From contig JANUWI010000003.1 of NCBI GenBank assembly GCA_025504975.1, forward strand, positions 3,534,001-3,598,000: a DNA stretch of 64,000 bases. The letters are read 5' to 3'. The position numbers were made by a program, and so were the translations under genes. The notes under the pieces were generated by a model that made no database searches, was not told where the DNA came from, and saw only the letters and a program-made list of their open reading frames with translations. The stretch comes from Plenodomus lindquistii. Taxonomy: Eukaryota > Ascomycota > Dothideomycetes > Pleosporales > Leptosphaeriaceae. Positions within the stretch are counted from its first letter, which is position 1. Every line of letters begins with the position of its first letter. Below are positions 21,551-31,757 of this stretch, piece after piece.

Positions 21551-23319
21551 ATGCTAGACTTCAAGGAGCGACAACTGGTCACCGACCCCCAGAAAGCATT
21601 CCATTTCACAGACCTCCAAAGATTGAAACCAACACGCGCAAATGATCCATACACTTACCAGGCAGGATGGGGAAATCGACACCAGTCAGAAGTGATCCCA
21701 GGAACACTACCGGTTGCACAAAACAATCCTCAAGAAGTCAGATTCGGGCTGTACACGGAGGGTATCACATACTCAGCATTCGCTGCTCCTCGAGCACACA
21801 ACTACAGCACATACATGTACCGCTGTCGACCGGCAGCTGCTCACAGTACGTTGATGTTATCTGCACATAAACCTATGGCATACTGACCCGGCCAGACGGC
21901 TATATCCCTATTGAATCGAAGTCGAATATCCAGAATTGCTTTCTGTCCATAAATCCCAAGGTTGCGACGCTTGCCGAGCAAGCTGAGTGGAGACCTTTCC
22001 CATTGCCCAAAGATGAGGAGAAGATTGACTTTGCGGATGGTCTACATACACTCGCTGGTAGCGGCGACCCGAACATTCGTGAGGGCCTAGCTCTTTACGT
22101 CTACATGATCAACTCAAGCATGGAGCGTCGTGCCTTCTGCAATGCCGACGGTGACTTCCTCATTTGCGCACAGCTGGGCAATCTCGACATCGTGACCGAG
22201 ATGGGCAAGATCTTTCTGCAACCTGGCGAAATTTGTGTCATTCAACGCGGTATCAGGTTCTGCTTGAACCTTGCACCAGATACCAAGGTTGCGCGGGGAT
22301 ACATTACTGAAGTCTGGGGATCCATGTGGGAGCTTCCTGACCTGGGTCCTCTCGGCGGCCATGGTCTCGCAAATCCCCGCGATTTTCTGTACCCAGTTGC
22401 CGCTATCGACGACGACCTGCACGTTAACTGGAAAATCGTCAACAAGATCAATGGCCAACTGGTCGCAATACAGCAAGACCACAGCCCCTTCGATCTTGTT
22501 GCATGGCACGGAAACGTAGTGCCCTATAAATACGACCTCACCAAGTTCTCTTCGCAGAACAGCACATCTATCGATCACACAGATCCCTCGATCTTCACAG
22601 TCCTTACCGCCAAGTCTCGTGATCCCATGACACCACTTGCCGACTTCCTCTGGTTTGGACCTCGCTGGGACGTTGCGACCAATACTTTCCGATTGCCCTA
22701 CTTCCATCGCAACTCCGCTTCAGAGTTTCTAGCATGTCTTTATGGGCAAGGTCTCGGACGAAGCGACGACTTCCAGCCTGGTGGTGGTAGCTTCGAGGGC
22801 GGACATACACCACATGGTGGGTTCCATGAAGGCTACCAGCATGGCATGCGAATTCATGAGAGTCAGCCTGAAAAGATCCTCACTGGTAAGTTTGCAGCCG
22901 ACGCATGCAAAACACAACCGCTAACTAGAGCGTCCAGACCAATTGACCATCATGGTCGAATCGAGCCGCCTCTTCTTATTCACCGAGTACGCCAGAAAGG
23001 GATGTGGTGTCATCGACGAGCATGGAACAGACTACAAAGTATGGGAAGCTCTGCCGGTAAGATTCGCGATACCCATACTTCTCGACTGCGCTCACAACTA
23101 CTTCAGGATCGATTCTCCGCAAACAAGAGAGCACAAGAACTACTTGCGCGAACCAAGGAAGACGCAATCGCGGAGAAGCGACGTCTTGCACCGTACTACT
23201 TTGGAGGATTTTCACATGGTGCGAACACTGATAATGCGGCTGGTGTTCACAGCGAAGAACTCGAGCCATACCTGCGCCGCGACTCCAAAGTCAACGGTAC
23301 AAATGGTGTTGCAGCCTAA
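21551..23319 (+). CDS. Homogentisate 1,2-dioxygenase-like ring-cleavage enzyme
   Basis: Four exons: 21551-21845, 21896-22885, 22938-23056 and 23107-23319, about 538 aa, longer than the roughly 445 aa of canonical enzymes because of a C-terminal extension of about 70 residues rich in charged residues. Family motifs: YTYQAGWGNRHQSE, GEICVIQRGIRF, QQDHSPFDLVAWHGN, and FHRNSASEFLACLYG with the iron-ligand His and Glu six residues apart. The later block reads GGGSFEGGHTPHGG; the PHG histidine is kept, but the His that I recall six residues earlier in canonical enzymes is Glu here. So this is a divergent paralogue and may cleave a different hydroxylated aromatic. The typical partners fumarylacetoacetase and maleylacetoacetate isomerase are absent from the window. 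Confidence 0.92.
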
Positions 23320-23599
23320 CTACTATCGTGCTCGACTTGATCGTATTTCTGTAGCTATGCCAAGCAAGCGTTCCGTCAACCTAGTACTACATGTACACAA
23401 TAATCAACATTCGCTCCATTATACAACACCAAACGGGCCCGTCCTTCATACAGCCGTGAAATTCGTCTGTGCATGGAATAACCGAATCAGCTTCGGACCC
23501 CACTAACATCATGTGGGGCGTAATTTTCCAGACGTTGACTGCGCACTCTCTTTAGTTAACATGACCCTGTTGTGATGATGACTTCCATAACGCACCAAC

Positions 23600-25123
23600 A
23601 TGAACGCCCTGCAATTACTCACGAGGACACCAACCCGAACGCGATTGCATAGCTCAGCGATACGGATACAGGCACAAAGGAGAGCAAATGTTATCTGTAG
23701 GAGACACATTGCGACGCAGCAACATGTGGACAAGAAAGTGATTGAAAAGTTGCCTTTGGCTGGCATCAAAGTGTTGGACATGACGAGGGTGCTAGCAGGG
23801 GTGAGTACTGCGTCGTCTGGAAGCTGAGATGCATCCGTGCTAATCCAAGGCAGCCATACTGCACACAAATACTCGGCGATCTTGGGTATGTGAGCTGTCT
23901 CCTCGAGTTAAAGTACAATCTAACGTGAAGTGTAGTGCAGATATCATCAAGATCGAACATCCTACAAGAGGCGACGATACACGATCATGGGGACCTCCAG
24001 ACCTACCATATACTGATGGCGTTGAGAGAGCGTTTCCAGGCGAGAGCGCATACTACCTTTCCGTAAGAGCTCCTTATTCTATTCTATAAGGTCAACTGCT
24101 GACGTCTGGCAGGTTAACCGCAACAAAAAGTCCCTTGGTCTCGCCTTCAATACCCCAACCGGAATCTCTCTCCTCCACTCGCTCGTCCAACAATGTGACG
24201 TTCTCGTTGAAAACTACCTTCCAGGCTCTCTTTCAAAGTACTCGCTCGACTATGAAACTCTCTCCGCGCTCAATCCCTCCCTCATCTACGCCTCCGTTAC
24301 CGGCTACGGCCAAACAGGTCCCTACCGCGACCGCGCAGGTTACGATGTAATGGTTGAAGCAGAAATGGGCCTCATGCACATCACCGGCGAACGTGACGGA
24401 CCTCCCGTAAAAGTTGGCGTTGCAGTTACAGATATAATGACAGGAATGTACACCGCCATCGGCATCCAAGCAGCGCTGTACTCGCGCAAGACAACAGGGT
24501 TGGGTCAATGGATCGACGCAAGTCTCAGCGACGTGCAAGTTGCCGGCCTCGCCAACATCGCAAGCAGTGCGCTAGTCACTGGCAAAGGCGACAGTGGACG
24601 CTGGGGCACCGCACACGCAACAGTGGTCCCATACCGCGCGTACAAAACCAAAGACACAAACATCGCAGTAGGCGGCTGCAACGACCGTCTCTACGGCATC
24701 CTCTGCGACAAACTCGGCAAGCCAGAATGGAAAACCGACCCACGGTTCCTCACCAACGCGTTACGCGTCAAACACCGCACCACTATCGATTCGCTCGTTG
24801 AAACCGAGCTGCAGTCCAAGACGACGCAAGAATGGCTTGAGATTTTCGAGGGGAGCGGGATGCCGTATGCGGCTGTCAATGATATCAAGAAGACGATAGA
24901 ACATGAGCATGTGCTTGCGAGGGGCATGATAGAGGAGGTCGAGCATAAGGCATGTGGTAAGGTGAAGCTAGTGAATCATCCGGTGAAGTACTCGAGGGTT
25001 GAGCCGAGCATTAGGAGTGCGCCGCCGCTTTTGGGAGAGCATACTGATGAGGTGCTTAGGGAGATGCTTGGGTTGGGGACGGAGGAGATCAAGGGGTTGA
25101 GAGAGGGCAAGGTCGTGGCTTAG
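23600..25123 (+). CDS. Class-III (CaiB/BaiF) CoA-transferase, SUGCT-like, mitochondrial
   Basis: Four exons: 23600-23800, 23854-23885, 23936-24062 and 24113-25123, about 456 aa; one exon is only 32 nt. The first 40 residues are rich in Arg, Thr and Ser with no acidic residues, a typical matrix presequence. Family blocks: LAGIKVLDMTRVLAGPYC, GADIIKIEHPTRGDDTR, VNRNKKSLGL, TGYGQTGPYRDRAGYDVM and AVTDIMTGMYTAIGIQAAL; class-III transferases use an Asp nucleophile, which I place in the RGDDTR to YDVM region without being sure of the residue. SUGCT activates glutarate using succinyl-CoA or HMG-CoA as donor. Here it might activate a dicarboxylate from ring cleavage. The adjacent dicarboxylate carrier supports a C5/C6 dicarboxylate substrate. 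Confidence 0.92.
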
Positions 25124-25689
25124 GTGTAGTGGAGATATCGCCATATCTTGCGCATAATCGCAAGCTGCAAATGCATTCCAATCCATGTCCATGCGCATCA
25201 AAAAACGTTCAAGTCGCGTCTGCAGTCACTAGCCACGTCCCTCAGCACATGCCAAACACCATTTCACCGTGCATTCACGTGACTCACCCCTTCACCATTC
25301 CTCATCGTAGTAGGCTCACAGCATCCTGACCGCTCTTCTCCTTTCGCGCGCCCCACCTCCGCGTCCGGCGATACGCCCCAACAAAAATGCAACCGACGGA
25401 GACGCTAGCCCCACATCCGACGTCCGATCATGCGCCCCACCAGCGTCTGACAGTCTGACATGTTGCACCCTTTTACAAATCCGCACAACTCCGACGGTTG
25501 CCAAGGTGCATGGATTATGGGTATTTGGGGTGTAGATCTCGAGACGGTGGATGTGGCGGTTGTGGATGATGATGGTGAGAAGTGGTGGGTGTGATGGGGT
25601 GGTACATTGACTTGGCAGTTGCGTCTTCGAAAATGAATTGAAAGACGCGTTGTGTACCTAACTGTTACTTTCCTGTGTTACTGCAAATC

Positions 25690-26713
25690 ATGGCGGATGA
25701 GAAGAATGCAAAGACGTTACCGTTCCAGTATCAGTTTGCTGCTGGGGCTGTTGCTGGGGTCTCTGAGATCCTGTTGATGTGAGCGTTTGACAGTAATGTA
25801 GAAATTTGTGGTTGCTAAGAGCGTAGCAAAGGTACCCTCTCGATGTAGTCAAGACGCGTATTCAGCTTCAGCATGGCAAGGTGGTAAGTGGTGAGGGGTA
25901 CATAGGCGCATGGGACTGCTTCAAGAAGATTGCAAAGAACGAGGGGGCTTCGAGGTTGTATCGTGGTATTACGGCGCCGATATTGATGGAAGTGCCCAAA
26001 AGGTTGGCCATGTTGTACAACATTCGATCATGCAGCACATACTTACACTGCACTGCAGAGCCATCAAGTTCTCCGCAAACGACTCCTTCACGCACTTCTA
26101 CCAATCACTCTTCTCGACGTCGACCATCACCCAACCTCTCGCCATACTCACCGGTGCTAGTGCAGGTGCCACCGAGTCCCTCATCGTCGTTCCCTTCGAG
26201 CTCCTCAAAATCAGACTTCAAGATAAGGCCTCAGCATCACGATATACCGGACTAATCGACTGTCTCACCAAAGTAATACGGCAGGAGGGCCCTCTAGCAC
26301 TCTACAACGGCTTTGAAGCCACACTCTGGAGACATATAGTTTGGAACGCCGGATACTTTGGCTGTATCTTCCAGGTCAGGAATCAACTACCCAATCACAC
26401 TACGGCAAAGAATTCAAGGAGACAGAAGACGATAAATGATTTGACGGCTGGGTTTGTAGGGGGAGTTGTGGGCACAACGTTCAACACGCCATTAGACGTG
26501 ATCAAGAGTCGCATTCAGAGCGTTGCAAGGATCAACGGTGTAAAGGGAAAGTACAACTGGGTATGGCCGAGTCTAGGGATAGTGTGGAGAGAAGAGGGCT
26601 TTCGTGCGCTGTATAAGGGATACGTGGCCAAGATCTTGAGGTTTGGGCCAGGAGGAGGGGTCTTGCTGGTGGTGTATTCTGCTGTGCTGGACGTGTTTGC
26701 TAAGGTGGCCTGA
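25690..26713 (+). CDS. Mitochondrial carrier, 2-oxodicarboxylate (ODC) type
   Basis: Three exons: 25690-25778, 25832-26002 and 26059-26713, about 304 aa, standard for the family. Three carrier repeats are visible, each with a Px[DE]xx[KR]x[RK] variant: MYPLDVVKTRIQLQ, VPFELLKIRLQD and TPLDVIKSRIQS. The opening PFQYQFAAGAVAGVSEILLM matches oxodicarboxylate carriers. These exchange 2-oxoadipate or 2-oxoglutarate, and related C5-C7 dicarboxylates, across the inner membrane. Next to mitochondrial CoA-transferase genes, it could import 3-oxoadipate or glutarate/2-oxoadipate made in the cytosol. That transport role is inference; the carrier fold is certain. Confidence 0.94.
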
Positions 26714-27597
26714 TCATTGATGTTGTCGTCGTAATCAAAGCACCGAGGCGGTCATTTGTTTGAAGCGTGCGATCAGGGGTAGTCACGATTCGAACACCTG
26801 ACGATCCAAGCAACGAGCTATTATGACGTCGATTCTGGTGTTGGTTTACCACACATCCAAAAGAGGATGGCAAGCACGTGAAAATCATCCGGCGACCCGA
26901 GTCGAGATTGGATGACGAAGATGACTGCCTACTGTGCCAGAGTAGTTTTAATTGCAGATCTGTACTATATCGTCAACCTCTGAATTGAGACGAATGAAAC
27001 GCCTGATGATTTGAGCCAGGTTAGCGTTCAGGGCAATGCCCCACTAGTGCAAGCAAGCCTCAGGGTCCCACATGCGAGTCGACCCTTGGATCGAGGCAGC
27101 ACTCATGCCTCTAGACTCTCAAAACAAGCGCGTGGTGTATCTGTTGCGAAGAAGGCCATTTGATCCCATCTGGGAAGGGTTCAGTGGACTTTGCAGCCAT
27201 CGAGGCTGTGTGAGCGGAACAAGCCGTGTCAGCCCGGCGTTTTGAGGTGTGGGCATCCTCATGTCGGCGGTATTGCGATCGATAGGGATGCGAAGATCAA
27301 TTGGGACAGAGAATGTGAAATCCCAAATATGCACGCGCTGCAATCTGAAGCGGAACTTGGGGAAGGTTTATATCCTTTCTAGAGATCATTAAGTTGTGAG
27401 ATGACGGGATTCTAGCCTATTACCGAGTCATGGTCGTACTTTCCCCCGCATCCGATCTTCTTGGCAACAAAGCACCATGACAGCAAAGTCGGGACCCGCC
27501 TCCAATCACTCATTCACTCAACGACAATTTGTGACCACGCGACGTTTGCCGAAAGACATATGAGGCCTGAGGTGCTAAATCGCGATCGCTCCCAACC
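26714..27597. other. Intergenic region upstream of the C2H2 transcription factor
   Basis: 884 bp with no gene I can support. It must include the terminator of the carrier gene and the promoter of the transcription factor. A patch near 26775-26835 resembles the T-arm of a tRNA but cannot be folded into one. Confidence 0.4.
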
Positions 27598-30500
27598 ATG
27601 GCGTTGAAACAGTGCAGCATGTGCGACAGGACCTTCACGAAACTAGAGCACGTTCGTAACCCCTACACGAACGCAGCGCTCGTAACACATACACTGACTT
27701 TACTGCAATCCTCAGGTCAAGAGACACGAGAGGTCGCGTACGCTGCTGATCGATTCGTGATTCAACTACCGTGCTGATGGTCATTGTAGACACCCGTGAA
27801 CGGCCGTATGAGTGCCCGACATGCAAGAAGCATTTCTCAAGAAGGTGAGACATCTCCAGATTGCGCTATGTCCTCGTGTCCAATTCTCATCGCAGTGACG
27901 TTTTGTTCCGCCATTGCAAAGGCCATGCGCAAACTCAATTGAACCGAACGAGGAGTAACGAACAACAAAATCACGAACAGGAGTACCACCGCAACTCTCT
28001 GGACGATTCTCAGGAACCTCAGCCTACGTTGTCGCGTACCATGTCGGGCCAAACTCCAGCAGGAACGCCGCAAGTTCGGGACGACAATAGATTTTCGCCC
28101 ATGGATCGGCGACGAGACTCGCAGGTCCCGCAGATCAATGTTGACGGGCAATACAACAGCCACATGTCTTCTACTTCGCACAATCGACAATCGTCATCAA
28201 GACTCCATGCATCAACTCCAGGAGACGACCGGATAGAGGCGCTCATCAACGCAGCACAGCACCTCGAGCCTTCCTCAGACACCCCGTGGCGGTCACCATC
28301 GCCCATGGTCATCGCTCGAGCGGAAACCCACCAGCTAGCAAGCCGACACCAGCATGAGAACATGGGGCCTCCCATCGATCCTGCCATGGAAGTCTTGACA
28401 TTCTCGCCTGCAGGAATAGACCAGTGGGCATTCGAGTTGGTGCAAAGCAACAATCCAGTGCCGAATCGAACGCCAGCAGATGCCCTACAAACTTGGCTCT
28501 TCCCAATGGAAAGCGACTTGCACACGCCCCACGGTATACATCAGATGGGGGTCAACGGATTCTTCGACCACACCTTTGCACGTTCAGTGCAAGATAATCA
28601 GCCAAGTCCATCTGGTAGCAGCGCGTCGATCGCAAGCCGAGTACCGCGCGAACGATTCCAGAGGGTGCAAAGCTGTTGGCCGTCGAGAAATCAGAAGAGT
28701 TCAAAATTGATGCCCGATTTGTGGCAGAATTTGGTTATGGCGGATTGCGCAAACATCCTGTCTGAGGTCCCTACTGGGGTACCTGAGGCACCATTGAGCG
28801 AAAGAGAGCGAAGAAATTCAAGATGGGGTCTGGACGAGGAATGCAGAAGTATGCTTCAAAGCGCGCTGAACAATATACCACAACTTCTTCCAACAAGATC
28901 GGAATCTTATGGAGATACAGCGTCATCAAGTGGGGATGCAGCGGGCAGCCCGAGCTTGGAAGGTGTCCAATTCCCGCCAGCGGAGATTCTGGATATTGCA
29001 CTGGAGATGTACCTTTACTACTTTCACCCTACACTTCCCATTATTCACATACCTACGTTCTCGGCAAAACACGCATCACGCTCACTGCTTCTTTGCATGT
29101 GCCTCATCGGTTTGAGTATATTGGGCACAGCAGGCGCAGCGAAGTTTGTCACGCGAACGTTCCCGGTACGTCAAGCCTGCTCATATTCAGAGAAATATAG
29201 TAGCTGATTTTGGACAGGCTGTGTTACAACTTGCACTTACAGAGTTGCAATCCTTATCGTCGACAAGTGATCCACCACACCGCCAAATGCGCGTGATCGC
29301 TACAAGTTTGCTAGCACTCAGTCTAGCTTCGATCACAGGCGTAAGTATGGTCACCTCGAGGTGTAATGATACTAATCCGTAGTAGCGTAAGAGTCGCATT
29401 GCACAAGCGGAAAAGCTATACGCGGAACTAATGACGGCAAGTCCGCCCACGAGTTCTCGCTGGCTCACCCACTAATATGCCCAGGTTGCGCAAAGCCAAG
29501 GGCTGATGTCCATGAATGAGACTACTAGAATTGAGCCACTTCTCGATGAGATAATTGATATTGAATCCAAATGGAAAGCGTGGTCGAAGATTGAGTGCGC
29601 CAAACGGTAACAAAAAAGATTGATCTAATCATCATTACTCGATTGACATATCGCAGCATCATCTTCGGTCTCATTGAAGCCGACTGCTGGTGGGCTGGCT
29701 ACCTGTCCACCTCCCCAATGATCCGACCAGAATCTGTACAGATACTTCCTCCCTCGGACTACAGCCTCTATCACGTCAATTCTTCCGCCAAATGGGTCCA
29801 CCTTGTTCAACGAGGGGCACACCTTTACTCAACCAAGATCACACCGTCATTCCATCCAACGCCTGGGCTGAAGTTCGATGCGAGCAGCTTCCGGAGTCTG
29901 CTAACACTCTTGTTGCTCCGGATATACGAATCAAACGACAGACTCGCCAGTGCGACAGGCCCGGCAAAACAATTAGAGCCCTGGCGTATATACGCCGAAG
30001 ATACCCGAAGTCGGGACATTCTCCCATTGCTCGTCAACTTATCCTCATCGTCCATTGATGCATTGAGGACCGCAGATTTGAACTCGGCTGTCCTGTGGCA
30101 CGCATCGTGTATGGTTTTGGGAGCCAATATGCGATACTTCGAACTCGCTGCGGGACGCGCTGGCCCTGAGCCAGCTGTCGATGCTCTTGAGGACATCTCG
30201 GCTTGGTCGCAGACTCCATCTGCTCGTCGGTCCGTTCTCCACGCTGCGCACATTTACAAACTACTCTTTGATAGGAAAGTCAGCGACATCGTGAATCCTC
30301 ACAGTGTCGTTGCGCTTTTTCACGCTGCGCTCGTGCTGGGCCTGTACATTTTTACGCTTCCTCCAACATCACCTGAAATGGCCAACGGTGCCGCCAACAA
30401 CCTCAATCTCAGCATGGGCGAAGCGCCATGCATCGAACTGCTCGATCTCGTTGATTGGATATCGATAGGTCAGCAAGGCTTCACGTCTCACGCCGCCGCA

Positions 30501-30794
30501 ACATCGCCCATCTACTCATCAGCCGCCTCCTCATCGCCTACCACTGCTGCAGTGTTATCATTCATCAACCGCGGCGGCGCATTCAGCATCACCGGGATTG
30601 CACTTGAAGGCGGTTATTTGGCTGCTCGCCGCACGTTGTTGCATTGCGCGGATCTCATGGAGGGTATGGGTCGCTGGAAGAGCAGGACGTTCAGCCAAAT
30701 ACTACATATCATGAGTGATGATCTGACAGACTACGAGGGTACGGCTGATGAGGAAGGAGACGTAGATGAAGAGGGGATGGGCGATGGGCGGTGA
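27598..30794 (+). CDS. C2H2 zinc-finger transcription factor with fungal-specific regulatory domain
   Basis: Eight exons: 27598-27651, 27716-27737, 27790-27844, 27896-29165, 29218-29340, 29386-29436, 29485-29606 and 29657-30794; about 944 aa. The two fingers are split over four exons: CSMCDRTFTKLEHVKRH (CxxC-x12-HxxxH) and CPTCKKHFSRSDVLFRH followed by CKGH. A Gln/Ser/Pro-rich linker follows. The fungal-specific domain starts near residue 380 (MYLYYFHPTLPIIHIPTF) and runs to the C-terminus, ending in an acidic tail (DEEGDVDEEGMG). The intron at 29437-29484 has a GC donor (gcaagt); reading through it meets a stop. It sits between the catabolic cluster and a beta-xylosidase and could regulate either; there is no direct evidence. 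Confidence 0.9.
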
Positions 30795-31757
30795 CGGTGC
30801 GGGTCCTCAGACATGAGGACAATCAGTATTACGCAAATGCGTGGACTTTGGGGTAGGAATTGATGAAGATGAAGATTCACATTCAGTGGAGTTTATGAGT
30901 GGAAGGGTGGGAGTTGGCGCTTCAACAGTGTGTGAGAACGTCGTTGTCAGAGCCAGTGGTTGGATGGAGACTTACCTCGTACTTATTGTGTATTTGATAG
31001 CATTGGGCGGTGTAGCAGCAACTGGTTCATCAGTATGTTTCAACGAAGCAAAAGTGATGGACATGACGGAAATATAGCAAGCGAACTTCCGGTATTATAT
31101 TCCTCAATTTTTCTCAGTAGCGGAGTCAACATCTCGACATACTTATGTTATACTCTGAATTGAACTTCTGTACGATTGCTATGAGCGGAGATGAGTCGTA
31201 TCAATCAGGATGTTGGCCATCGCATGCAAGGCTACATCAACCCACGGCAACTCTATAATTTGAGCTTCTTCCTCGTGAAAACTTGAACCCGTCGTCTAGA
31301 CACATCCATTAAACAAACGCTCTTACGTACTGTTCCCTGCGTCTACGCGGCTGAGCACGAGAGTATAGTCATCTATGAATTCAGGCTAAATTCCTTTCCA
31401 ATCGCAAATACCCTGACTCCACTCATTTTCTAGTCCCACATCAAAAGCTGGGGCTCCGCCCGCATCTCGGGTATTGCCTTGGTTTCGACAAAACCACATC
31501 AAGCAACGGCTGTGGCGGGCGCCGCCTTCCCGGACACTACCGGTATGGTCAGGCACAGTGCATCCCAAGGGTGGGTGTACCGATGTTCAACCGAATATCC
31601 CACGAAGCATGACGTAAAGAGCGTACAGCGTTGCATTGAAACCTTGCGAATGGGGGATCTGCAGCAAGATTTTTGGCTATTTAAATTACTATAAGAGTGG
31701 ATGAAATCTGGGGAAGACGAGAGAGGGAAAGGCAGGCCGATCGAAGGAAAAGCCATC
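30795..31757. promoter_or_regulatory. Upstream region of the beta-xylosidase gene with XlnR- and CreA-like words
   Basis: 963 bp without a supported gene. GGCTAA at 31384-31389 (also fitting GGNTAAA) matches the XlnR/Xyr1 binding word, about 370 bp before the ATG. CTGGGG at 31449-31454 and 31708-31713 fits the carbon-repressor word SYGGRG. A TATTTAAAT stretch near 31679-31686 could serve as TATA. These short words occur by chance; only their placement before a xylosidase makes them worth listing. Confidence 0.35.

Noticed and set aside
26770..26840. tRNA-like T-arm (GATTCGAAC) after the carrier gene
   Set aside because: The flanking bases do not form acceptor, D or anticodon stems in either orientation.
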